DNA from: an uncultured Prevotella sp.
Lineage (GTDB): Bacteria > Bacteroidota > Bacteroidia > Bacteroidales > Bacteroidaceae
Length of the DNA: 64,000 nt
Assembly: GCA_905236455.1 (NCBI GenBank)
Contig: CAJOPT010000073.1
Coordinates: forward strand, 1 to 64,000
Direction: 5' to 3'
Shown here: positions 24,470-33,710 of the stretch, piece after piece
Position numbering within the stretch: position 1 is the stretch's first letter
Layout of the letters: each line of letters starts with the position of its first letter
The notes under the pieces: model-generated
What the model was told of the DNA's origin: nothing
The model's input: the letters and a program-made list of their open reading frames with translations, nothing else
Database searches by the model: none
Translations under genes and position numbers: made by a program

Positions 24470-26176
24470 ATGGCAAACTATTATAGTGATCATCCTGAGA
24501 TCGGGTTCTACTTGAACCACCCTCTGATGGCTCGTATTGTTGAGCTGAAGGAGAAAGGCTTTGCTGATGCAAAGGAATATGACTATGCCCCTGTTGACCT
24601 GGGCGATGCCATCGAGAACTACAAACAGATTCTCGATATCACAGGCGATGTGGCTGCCAATATCATTGCGCCTAATGCTGAGGATGTCGACCTCGAAGGT
24701 CCACACTTGGAGAACGGTCGCATGATCTACGCAAGCAAGACTTACGAGAACCTTGATGCCACCCGCAAGGCTGGACTGTGGGGTGTCTCGATGCCTCGTC
24801 GCTATGGCGGTCTGAACCTGCCAAATGCTGTGTTCTCTATGTTGAGTGAGATGATTTCGGCTGCCGATGCCGGCTTCCAGAACATCTGGAGCCTGCAGAG
24901 CTGTATCGACACGCTCTATGAGTTCGGTTCTGAGGAGCAGCGTCAGAAGTATATCCCACGTGTTTGTGCTGGTGAGGGTATGTCAATGGACCTTACCGAG
25001 CCTGATGCAGGTTCTGACTTGCAGCGCGTGATGTTGAAGGCTACCTTTGACGAAAAAGAGAACTGCTGGCGCCTGAATGGTGTGAAGCGTTTCATCACCA
25101 ACGGTGACTCTGACATACACCTCGTGTTGGCACGCTCTGAGGAAGGCACGAAGGACGGTCGTGGTCTGTCAATGTTCATTTACGACAAGCGCAACGGTGG
25201 TGTTGACGTTCGTCACATCGAGCACAAACTGGGTATCCATGGCTCACCCACTTGTGAGTTGACATACAAGAACGCTAAGGCAGAGCTTTGTGGAAGCACT
25301 CGTCTTGGACTGATTAAGTACGTCATGGCACTGATGAATGGTGCCCGTCTGGGTATTGCAGCACAGTCTGTAGGTGTTGAGCAGGAGGCTTACAATGAGG
25401 GCTTGGCGTACGCCAAGGAACGCGCTCAGTTTGGTGAGAAGATCATCAACTTCCCTGCAGTATATGACATGCTCAGCCGCATGAAGGCTAAGCTTGACGC
25501 AGGTCGCTCGCTGCTCTATGAAACAGCCTGCTACGTCGATGTCTACAAATGCTTAGAAGATATTGAGCGTGACCGCAAACTTACACCTGAGGAGAAACAG
25601 GAGATGAAGAAGTACCAGCGTCTTGCTGATGCATTCACACCATTAGCCAAAGGTATGAACTCTGAATATGCCAACCAGAACGCCTATGACGCCATCTCGA
25701 TTCATGGTGGCTCAGGCTTTATTATGGAGTATAAGAGCCAGCGTCTGTTCCGTGACGCACGAATCTTCTCTATTTATGAAGGTACTACCCAGTTGCAGGT
25801 GGTCGCAGCTATCCGCTATATCTCTAACGGCACGATGCTGAATAATATCAAGGATATGCTTGCAGCACTTCCAGAGAACGCCGATGCGGCACTGAAGGCT
25901 CGCATAGAAAATCTGCTTCCTGTTTATGAGGAAGCTCTCAACTATGCCAAAGCTCTTGATAATCAGGATGCCTTTGACTTCCTTGCCCGGCGTTTGTATG
26001 ATATGACAGCAGAGTTAGTGATGTCACTGTTAATCATCCGTGATGCAGCCAAGGCTCCAGAGCTGTTTGCAAAGTCAGCCAATGTATATGTTCGCATGGC
26101 CGAGGAGGATGTCCTGGGTAAGTCTTCTTACATTAAATCTTTCAAGGCTGAAGATTTAGAAAGCTTCAAGGCTTAG
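24470..26176 (+). CDS. Acyl-CoA dehydrogenase family protein
   Basis: LTEPDAGSDLQRVMLKA, RFITNGDSDIHLVLAR, IYEGTTQLQVVAAIRYI. Confidence 0.92.
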   Translation: MANYYSDHPEIGFYLNHPLMARIVELKEKGFADAKEYDYAPVDLGDAIENYKQILDITGDVAANIIAPNAEDVDLEGPHLENGRMIYASKTYENLDATRKAGLWGVSMPRRYGGLNLPNAVFSMLSEMISAADAGFQNIWSLQSCIDTLYEFGSEEQRQKYIPRVCAGEGMSMDLTEPDAGSDLQRVMLKATFDEKENCWRLNGVKRFITNGDSDIHLVLARSEEGTKDGRGLSMFIYDKRNGGVDVRHIEHKLGIHGSPTCELTYKNAKAELCGSTRLGLIKYVMALMNGARLGIAAQSVGVEQEAYNEGLAYAKERAQFGEKIINFPAVYDMLSRMKAKLDAGRSLLYETACYVDVYKCLEDIERDRKLTPEEKQEMKKYQRLADAFTPLAKGMNSEYANQNAYDAISIHGGSGFIMEYKSQRLFRDARIFSIYEGTTQLQVVAAIRYISNGTMLNNIKDMLAALPENADAALKARIENLLPVYEEALNYAKALDNQDAFDFLARRLYDMTAELVMSLLIIRDAAKAPELFAKSANVYVRMAEEDVLGKSSYIKSFKAEDLESFKA

Positions 26177-26190
26177 GAAAAGGAATCGTA

Positions 26191-26220
26191 AATAAGAGGG
26201 TGTGATCACACCCTCTTATT
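26191..26220. terminator. Perfect 30-bp palindrome AATAAGAGGGTGTGATCACACCCTCTTATT, likely terminator
   Basis: Self-complementary along full length, between convergent/tandem genes. Confidence 0.6.
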
Positions 26221-26249
26221 AATTTGTTCATTTTTATTTTGTTTTTACC

Positions 26250-28799
26250 ATGAGAAACTTATGTTTGTCTATTGTTTTTGGAATGATGAGTATAGTCTGT
26301 ATGGCACAGGCTAATAGTGTGTTGTGGTACGATAAACCAGCTGATAATTGGTGGGAAGCCCTTCCTGTAGGTAACGGAAGGTTGGCTGCAATGGTATATG
26401 GTGGTACGGCAGTAGAAGAGATTCAGTTCAATGAAGAAACCTTCTGGGCAGGTGGTCCATATGTAAATAATAGCCGTGAGGGTTTACCACATCTGCAGGA
26501 GGTGAGAAATCTTATTTTTCAGGGGCAGAACAAAGAAGCAGAGAAAATTCTCGACAGGTATTTCCTGACAGGTCAGAATGGCATGCGCTATCTTCCTTTG
26601 GCAAGTTTGGTGCTTGAGATGCCTGATGGGAAGTCTGATAAAATATTGTCTAATAGTCTGCCGCCGCAGACGGCAGACTTCCGTCCGTGTCGGAAGTCTG
26701 ATAAAATATTGTCTAATAGTCTGCCGCCGCAGACGGCAGACTATCGCAGAGAATTGAGTCTTGACGATGCTATAGCTACGACGCGTTTTAAGCATGTGGC
26801 TTCCTCTGTTACTTATGAGCGGAAGGTCTTTGCGTCATTGTCACAACCAGTTATTATTGTAACGATGAAAAGCAGCAAGCCAAAAGCTTTGGATTTGTTG
26901 GTGTCAATGCGCCCTGCCATGCCATCCGCGCGGAGTAGTGCCAATCATAATCAACTTCGTCTTATCTGTGACGGAGTCTCACAGGAAGGTGTTCCAGCGG
27001 CATTGCGGGCGGTAGCCTTGCTTGAGGCAGAGAGTGATGGTGTTCAGACTGTGGAAAATGAGAAGCTCAAGATAAGCAAAGCTACTCAGTTAACTCTATA
27101 TCTTACTGCAGCAACCAACTACGTTAACTTCCAAGATGTTTCCGGTAATCCGGAAAGGCAAACGGAGAACACTCTAAATGTTGTAAGAGGAAAAAGTGTC
27201 GATGCGCTGATGGCAGAGCATATCAGCCTCTATCATAAGCAATTTAATAGAGTATCTTTGCAGTTACCTTCTACGAGTCAAAGTCAGTTGCCTACAGATC
27301 AGCGCATAAAGAAATATTCGCAAGGTGGTGATGAGGCTCTGGCTGCTATGCTTTTCCAATATGGAAGATATCTGCTAATATCATCATCTCAGCCAGGTTG
27401 CCAGCCAGCCAATCTTCAAGGCAAATGGAATCATAACCCCAAGGCTGCCTGGGACAGCAAGTATACCACAAACATTAATCTGGAGATGAATTACTGGATG
27501 GCAGACGTGGCAGCCTTGCCGGAATGTCAGGAACCATTGTTCTCGCTTATCAAGGATGTCTCTGTAACAGGAGCGGAAACAGCGCGTATCCTGTGGGGAG
27601 CACGAGGGTGGGTGCTTCATCATAATACAGACTTGTGGCGTGCGACAGGACCTGTCGATGCCGCAAAGTATGGTATATGGCCAAATGGAGGTGGTTGGCT
27701 TGTACAGCATCTATGGCAGCATTATCTCTTCACTGGTGATAAGTCCTTTCTGAGAAAATGGTATCCAGTGATGAAAGGAGCTGCAGACTTCTACATATCT
27801 CATCTTGTCCGTCATCCGCAACATCCATGGCTGGTCACAGTGCCTTCCATGTCGCCTGAGCATGGTCCAGAAGGTACAAATACAAGTATTACCGCAGGGT
27901 GTACAATGGATAATCAGATAGCTTATGATGTATTGGAGAATACCCGTCAGGCTGCTGAGATACTGGGGGCAGATGTCAACTATTGTGATACGTTACAGCA
28001 TATCGCTGCTCAGCTTCCTCCCATGCAGATAGGACAATACGGACAGTTGCAAGAATGGATTCAGGATGCCGATGATCCAAATGATACCCACAGACATGTG
28101 TCACATCTCTACGGACTCTATCCAAGTAATCAGATTGGCCGTTATTCTACTCCAGAACTCTTTGAAGCAGCTAAGACAACACTGGTGCAGAGAGGGGATA
28201 TGGCGACAGGATGGAGCCTTAGCTGGAAGCTTTGTTTCTGGAGTCGGTTACAAGATGGGAACCATGTATATAAGATAATACGTAATCTTATAAATATACT
28301 GCCTAATGACAGTGTGCAAAAGCAGTATCCTAACGGAAGGACATATCCAAACATGTTAACGGCTCATCCGCCTTTCCAGATAGACTGTAACCTAGGTTAT
28401 ACTGCCGGGGTGGCTGAGATGTTATTACAAAGTCATGACGGTGCTGTACATCTTTTACCAGCATTGCCTGATGCATGGGCTGACGGAAAAGTGAAAGGGT
28501 TGCATGCCCGTGGAGGCTTTGTCGTTGATATGCAATGGAATTGTGGGAAAATTCAGAAAGCTGTAGTACATTCTACTATTGGTGGAGTCTTGCGTCTGCG
28601 CTCCGCCGTGCCGCTTTATGGAGAAGGACTTGTCAAGGCGAAAGGAGAATGTCCAAACTTATTGTTTCGCTCCTCAAGGATTCGGCAACCGCTTGTTAAT
28701 ACGAGTCCTTTGATACATAAGCCATTGCCGCTTGAGACTTATGAGTATGATCTCGAAACCATACCAGGTAGATCTTACAATATAAGATCGGGAGAGTGA
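26250..28799 (+). CDS. Glycoside hydrolase family 95 (alpha-L-fucosidase-like), secreted
   Basis: LWYDKPADNWWEALPVGNGRLAAMVYGG, NLQGKWNHNPKAAWDSKYTTNINLEMNYWMADVAALPEC. Confidence 0.92.
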   Translation: MRNLCLSIVFGMMSIVCMAQANSVLWYDKPADNWWEALPVGNGRLAAMVYGGTAVEEIQFNEETFWAGGPYVNNSREGLPHLQEVRNLIFQGQNKEAEKILDRYFLTGQNGMRYLPLASLVLEMPDGKSDKILSNSLPPQTADFRPCRKSDKILSNSLPPQTADYRRELSLDDAIATTRFKHVASSVTYERKVFASLSQPVIIVTMKSSKPKALDLLVSMRPAMPSARSSANHNQLRLICDGVSQEGVPAALRAVALLEAESDGVQTVENEKLKISKATQLTLYLTAATNYVNFQDVSGNPERQTENTLNVVRGKSVDALMAEHISLYHKQFNRVSLQLPSTSQSQLPTDQRIKKYSQGGDEALAAMLFQYGRYLLISSSQPGCQPANLQGKWNHNPKAAWDSKYTTNINLEMNYWMADVAALPECQEPLFSLIKDVSVTGAETARILWGARGWVLHHNTDLWRATGPVDAAKYGIWPNGGGWLVQHLWQHYLFTGDKSFLRKWYPVMKGAADFYISHLVRHPQHPWLVTVPSMSPEHGPEGTNTSITAGCTMDNQIAYDVLENTRQAAEILGADVNYCDTLQHIAAQLPPMQIGQYGQLQEWIQDADDPNDTHRHVSHLYGLYPSNQIGRYSTPELFEAAKTTLVQRGDMATGWSLSWKLCFWSRLQDGNHVYKIIRNLINILPNDSVQKQYPNGRTYPNMLTAHPPFQIDCNLGYTAGVAEMLLQSHDGAVHLLPALPDAWADGKVKGLHARGGFVVDMQWNCGKIQKAVVHSTIGGVLRLRSAVPLYGEGLVKAKGECPNLLFRSSRIRQPLVNTSPLIHKPLPLETYEYDLETIPGRSYNIRSGE
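26629..26742 (-). repeat. Palindromic element family 1, two units, in-frame inside GH95 gene (GKSDKILSNSLPPQTADFRPCRKSDKILSNSLPPQTADYRR)
   Basis: GTCTGATAAAATATTGTCTAATAGTCTGCCGCCGCAGACGGCAGACT twice; period 63 bp (26633, 26696). Confidence 0.95.
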
Positions 28800-28893
28800 A
28801 TCGATTTGTCTTTTTGTTCGCTTAATCAAAATTTTGCATTATTTTTATATAAGATAAGCTGCACCTCAACAATAAAAATAAAATAAGTTTTAT

Positions 28894-28924
28894 TTTGTAT
28901 TGTCTTCGGTTTGCATTATCTTTG
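28894..28924 (+). promoter_or_regulatory. Promoter TTTG-N19-TATCTTTG five nucleotides upstream of the dnaG ATG
   Basis: TTTGTATTGTCTTCGGTTTGCATTATCTTTG. Confidence 0.7.
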
Positions 28925-28929
28925 CATTT

Positions 28930-30867
28930 ATGATAGACAGACCTACTATAGACCGTATTATGGATGCTGCCAACATCGTTGATGTGGTATCAGAGTTCGT
29001 GACATTAAAGAAGCGCGGTACAAGCTATAAAGGATTATGTCCTTTTCATGATGACACAACACCTTCTTTTTCTGTATCTCCAGTGAAAGGTGTCTATAAG
29101 TGCTTTGCATGTGGAGAGGCTGGTAACGTTGTGAACTTTGTGATGAAGCACGAGCAGATGACTTATCCAGAGGCACTTCGCTGGCTTGCCAACAAATACC
29201 ATATAGAGATACGTGAACGTGAGTTGACCAATGAGGAACGACAAGCAGAGAGCGAGCGTGAGTCGATGTTTATCGTCAATGAATGGGCTGCAAAGTATTT
29301 TGAGAAAACCCTTCATGAGGATGTTGATGGTTTGGCTGTGGGAATGCAATATTTCCGTAGTCGTGGTTTTCGTGATGACATCATACGTAAATTCCAATTA
29401 GGCTTTTGTCTTAGTAAACGTGATGCTTTTGGCAAGGCGGCTATGAAGGCAGGCTTCCAAAAGGAGTTTCTTGTTAAAACAGGTTTGTGTCTGGAGCGTG
29501 AAAGTGGTGAGCTTGTTGATCGTTTCAGCGGGCGTGTAATATTTCCATGGTTAAGTGTTAGTGGAAAGGTTACTGCTTTTGGAGGTCGTCTATTGGATTC
29601 CCGTACGAAAGGTGTTCAGCAAAAGTATGTCAACTCGCCAGATTCGGATATTTACCACAAGGAGCGTGAGTTGTATGGTATATACCAAGCGAAGAAGGTA
29701 ATAGCTAAAGAGGACTGCGTTTATATGGTCGAAGGCTATACAGATGTTATTGCAATGCATCAGTGTGGAATTGAGAACGTAGTCGCAAACTCTGGTACGG
29801 CACTCAGTTTTTATCAAATACGCACATTACATCGTTTCACTTCGAATATAGTACTGCTCTACGATGGTGATGAGGCAGGTGTTCATGCGGCTATGCGAGG
29901 TACCGATATGCTATTGTCGGAAGGAATGAACGTGAAAGTGTTGCTGTTGCCCGACGGTGATGACCCAGACAGCTTTTCCCGCAAGCATACCGCAACCGAC
30001 TTCCGCCAATATATCAAAGAGCATCAAACCGATTTTATTGTCTTTAAAATAGATGTATTGTTGAAAGGTGTTACAGATCCTTTGAAGCGGTCTGAGGCTA
30101 TTAATTCCATTGTGAAGAGTATATCAGTAATAAAAGATCAGATTCTGCGTGCTACATATATTCGTGAATGTTCAATAAGAACAGGTATGGGCGAGCAAAC
30201 GTTGATTGCCACTATGAATAAGATGATACACACTGAGAAAAATTCTACAGGCAACAATGGAAATATTAGTGCTGATGATAATGTTAGTACTAATAATAAT
30301 GTGGATATTCCAAATAGCTATGCTCAACAGGACTCAAAGATTGAGAGGATGCTTATTCAAATGGTTATACGCCATGGTGATGAGATAATTCTGCGGGATG
30401 TTGAGGATGAGGACACTGGTGAGAAAATGAATCTTAATGTTGCTCAATACATACAATATGACTTAAGTCTTGACAAGCTTACATTTGGGAATCCTTTTTA
30501 TAACCGTATATTAGAAGAGGCGGTGGCTCATAGTAATGATGAGGGGTTCAAGGCTGAGACATATTTTACACGTCATCCGGATATAGAGATAAGTTCATTG
30601 GCAGTAAGCCTGAGTGTTGAGGAGTTCAAACTGTCAGAAAGATTAAGAGTGCGCACTGGTGAGCAAATATTACGTGACAGAGTGGTACATCTGATACTTG
30701 ACTTTCGCATGAGTTGGGTTGAACAGCAACTAAAATTATTGCGTGTGCAATTATCAAAAATTTCTGGAGATGTGGAAAGGATGACACAAACAGTAGGGGA
30801 AATAAAGCGGATGCAGGAGATTCGTAATCTTCTTGCCAAGAAGCTGGGAAATGATATTGTTGTATAG
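28930..30867 (+). CDS. dnaG: DNA primase (start at MIDRPTIDRIMDAA, not the 28900 ATG in the ORF track)
   Basis: CHC2 zinc finger CPFHDDTTPSFSVSPVKGVYKCFACGEAGN; Toprim EGYTDVIAMHQCG. Confidence 0.95.
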   Translation: MIDRPTIDRIMDAANIVDVVSEFVTLKKRGTSYKGLCPFHDDTTPSFSVSPVKGVYKCFACGEAGNVVNFVMKHEQMTYPEALRWLANKYHIEIRERELTNEERQAESERESMFIVNEWAAKYFEKTLHEDVDGLAVGMQYFRSRGFRDDIIRKFQLGFCLSKRDAFGKAAMKAGFQKEFLVKTGLCLERESGELVDRFSGRVIFPWLSVSGKVTAFGGRLLDSRTKGVQQKYVNSPDSDIYHKERELYGIYQAKKVIAKEDCVYMVEGYTDVIAMHQCGIENVVANSGTALSFYQIRTLHRFTSNIVLLYDGDEAGVHAAMRGTDMLLSEGMNVKVLLLPDGDDPDSFSRKHTATDFRQYIKEHQTDFIVFKIDVLLKGVTDPLKRSEAINSIVKSISVIKDQILRATYIRECSIRTGMGEQTLIATMNKMIHTEKNSTGNNGNISADDNVSTNNNVDIPNSYAQQDSKIERMLIQMVIRHGDEIILRDVEDEDTGEKMNLNVAQYIQYDLSLDKLTFGNPFYNRILEEAVAHSNDEGFKAETYFTRHPDIEISSLAVSLSVEEFKLSERLRVRTGEQILRDRVVHLILDFRMSWVEQQLKLLRVQLSKISGDVERMTQTVGEIKRMQEIRNLLAKKLGNDIVV

Positions 30868-30869
30868 GT

Positions 30870-32345
30870 ATGATATATATTCATTGGTTAGGAGTGTTTA
30901 TATATGCCCTGGTAGTCATTGCTGTGATAGTCAGGGTATTGATGGACAGGCTTCAGCCTGCTAAGACAATGGCATGGCTGTTGGTCTTGACATTCCTGCC
31001 TGTAGTGGGTATCGTATTATACTTTTTCTTTGGACAGAACACACGAAAAGAACGTATAATAACACAAAAAAGCCTTGATCAGCTAACGAAACGTTCTATG
31101 CTGGAGTTCGTTGAACAAAGAAACCTGATACTTCCAGAGGAGCATAAGGTTGTTATCAATCTATTTATTAATCAAAGTGCCGCACTCCCCTTTAAAGACA
31201 ATTCCATAGATATTTATACAAACGGTTATGAGTTCTTTCCGGCATTGTTAGCGGCAATATCACAAGCGAAGTCACATATACATCTTGTCTCATACATCTT
31301 TGAGGATGATCCGTTGGGCAATGTTGTCGCAGATGCCTTGATTAGCAAGGTTCGCGAAGGCGTGGAGGTGCGAGTAATCTATGATGATGTTGGTTGCTGG
31401 AAGGTAAAGAACCAATTTTTCGAGAGAATGAGAGAGGAAGGAATAGAGGTTCATCCGTTCCTTCCTGTCCGCTTCCCTTCATTTACAAGTAAGGTTAATT
31501 ACCGAAACCATAGGAAAATCTGTGTCATTGACGGGCAGATTGGCTTTATTGGTGGTATGAATATAGCCATGCGGTATGTAAAAGGTCGAAAAGGCAATTC
31601 TTATTGGCGTGACACTCATCTTAAAGTGCAAGGTTCGGCTGTCTATGGCTTGCAGCGTGCCTTCCTCATAGACTGGTACTTTGCCGATCGTACCCTTATT
31701 AGTAATAGGATGTATTATCCTGGGGTTAGCGGGGAATTTGGAAACTCTGAAAAGAATGGAGATGCCACACTTACAGGGACAACAAACCTATGTGCTGGCC
31801 TTATGCAGATTGTAACGAGTAATCCAACAAGTCCTTGGCCCGATATAGAGCAAGGGTACGTCAGAATACTTTTGGAGGCTAAGAGGTATGTCTATCTTGA
31901 GACTCCATATTTTCTGCCGACGGAGCCGATACTTTTTGCAATGCGTACGGCAGCTATCGCAGGAGTTGATATTCGGCTGATGCTTCCATTGCATGGTGAT
32001 GCTAAGATTGTGGAATGGGCATCACGCTCATATGTCATGCAGACAATAGAGGCAGGGGTTAAGGTTTATTTCTATAAGCCAGGATTCAATCACTCTAAGC
32101 TTCTTGTGAGCGATGATTCTATAGCTTCATGCGGCTCCGCAAATATTGATTTTCGTAGTTTTGAAAACAATTTTGAGGCGAATGTTTTTATATATGATAA
32201 GTCAATATGCCTTCAGATAAAAGAAGTCTTCCTCGTTGATCAGCAGCAATGTATTCTGTTGGATGACATGACTGATCTTGAGCATCGACCATTTGTCAAT
32301 CGTTTATGGGAAGCATTCGTCCGTCTTTTGTCTCCGTTGCTATAA
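30870..32345 (+). CDS. cls: Cardiolipin synthase (phospholipase D family)
   Basis: Two HKD-type motifs (NHRKICVIDGQIGFIGGMNI; NHSKLLVSDDSIASCGSANIDFRS). Confidence 0.93.
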   Translation: MIYIHWLGVFIYALVVIAVIVRVLMDRLQPAKTMAWLLVLTFLPVVGIVLYFFFGQNTRKERIITQKSLDQLTKRSMLEFVEQRNLILPEEHKVVINLFINQSAALPFKDNSIDIYTNGYEFFPALLAAISQAKSHIHLVSYIFEDDPLGNVVADALISKVREGVEVRVIYDDVGCWKVKNQFFERMREEGIEVHPFLPVRFPSFTSKVNYRNHRKICVIDGQIGFIGGMNIAMRYVKGRKGNSYWRDTHLKVQGSAVYGLQRAFLIDWYFADRTLISNRMYYPGVSGEFGNSEKNGDATLTGTTNLCAGLMQIVTSNPTSPWPDIEQGYVRILLEAKRYVYLETPYFLPTEPILFAMRTAAIAGVDIRLMLPLHGDAKIVEWASRSYVMQTIEAGVKVYFYKPGFNHSKLLVSDDSIASCGSANIDFRSFENNFEANVFIYDKSICLQIKEVFLVDQQQCILLDDMTDLEHRPFVNRLWEAFVRLLSPLL

Positions 32346-32364
32346 TGTCTAAAATTTCCTTTTT

Positions 32365-32895
32365 TTATTTGAATATACTAAAGTTGACACTGCCATATGA
32401 ACGGTGTTCAACAAAGTTGGGGTGTCGTGTGAAGTCGTGATCTTTTCCGTGCTCAAATACGAATATTCCATTATCTTTCAATAGCTGATACTTAAAGATA
32501 AGGTCTGGAATTGTAGGCAACAGATCTAAAGAATATGGAGGATCTGCAAATATAAAGTCGAAAGTATGGTTGCATGTCTTTAAAAACCTGAACACGTCAC
32601 CACGAAGAAGTATGAGTTTCTCAGTGCCAATCTTTTTTATACACTGGCTAATAAAGTTAGCATGGTTGCGGTCTTTTTCCACGCTTATCACTTTCTCACA
32701 TCCTCTCGATACAAGTTCGAGGGAGATACTTCCTGTTCCTGCAAAAAGATCTAAGGCTGTAGACGCCTCAAAGTCAATATAGCCGTTTAGCACATTGAAG
32801 ATGTTCTCTTTTGCAAAATCGGTAGTGGGGCGGGCTTTAAAGGTCTTTGGAATCTCAAAATGCCGTCCCTTGTATTGTCCTGTGATAATTCTCAT
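32365..32895 (-). CDS. rsmD: 16S rRNA (guanine(966)-N(2))-methyltransferase RsmD
   Basis: MRIITGQYKGRHFEIPKTFKARPTTDFAKENIFN, FADPPY motif; start trimmed to 32895, ATGA overlap with upstream gene. Confidence 0.9.
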   Translation of the reverse strand: MRIITGQYKGRHFEIPKTFKARPTTDFAKENIFNVLNGYIDFEASTALDLFAGTGSISLELVSRGCEKVISVEKDRNHANFISQCIKKIGTEKLILLRGDVFRFLKTCNHTFDFIFADPPYSLDLLPTIPDLIFKYQLLKDNGIFVFEHGKDHDFTRHPNFVEHRSYGSVNFSIFK

Positions 32896-33698
32896 TTGTG
32901 GAGGAGTGTCAATAAGTCGTATGGTATATCTTGGAGTTTGTTCTCTTGTAATTGCGTGGGGTCTATACTCTGGCGAATGGTAAAGACACGTGTAAGGAAT
33001 CGGCGTAGTTGGTTCGTAAGCCATTCCTGATTTGGTATGTCACCTGCAATATGTAGTTCGTCTTCTTCTGCATTAAGTCCCAGTTGGTTCCATATATGAA
33101 GAAGATAATATAGTACATCATTGGCATGTGTTGTCTCAAATGTGTTGAAATACTTGAAACGGTTCTTTGCGAAGCAGAATACTTCCATTTTGTTATCGTG
33201 GAAATAAGCGAATAATTTTCCTCGTTCACCGATGAAACTGCGGTGGTACAGATGTTCCCACACAGGATGTGATACGGGAACGTATCGGACGTCACTGAAG
33301 TGATCGTCAATCACAACTTTTAGATCTTTGTTGATGGCAAAGACTGCGACGGCATTCTGTTCTGGTAGTATACAGTTAATGAACGGTGGCGTTGAGTTTG
33401 GGAAAGTATATGTGTAAAATGTTTCTTCGTGTTCTTCTTGATATTCATCTATTGGTGTGAGCATGACAGGAGCATCAAGCATTATTAATGCACAGTTACA
33501 ACCGCTTGACAGGAGTTCTGATGTGCCAAAGGCTTCCCTAAGGTTGGCTGCCATGGAAATACTGTTGTTTACAGGATATTGTTCGTAGGCTGAAATGCCA
33601 TTTGAGCTATCTGTTTTTGGTATTGCAAATGACAATGACTCATCGCTTATACGAATAATAATCCGCTTTTTCGACTCTTGTAAATTTATTTTCTCCAT
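32892..33698 (-). CDS. DUF3822-type protein
   Basis: Position upstream of rsmD and overall sequence character. Confidence 0.7.
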   Translation of the reverse strand: MEKINLQESKKRIIIRISDESLSFAIPKTDSSNGISAYEQYPVNNSISMAANLREAFGTSELLSSGCNCALIMLDAPVMLTPIDEYQEEHEETFYTYTFPNSTPPFINCILPEQNAVAVFAINKDLKVVIDDHFSDVRYVPVSHPVWEHLYHRSFIGERGKLFAYFHDNKMEVFCFAKNRFKYFNTFETTHANDVLYYLLHIWNQLGLNAEEDELHIAGDIPNQEWLTNQLRRFLTRVFTIRQSIDPTQLQENKLQDIPYDLLTLLHK

Positions 33699-33710
33699 AG
33701 TTGTTTATTT

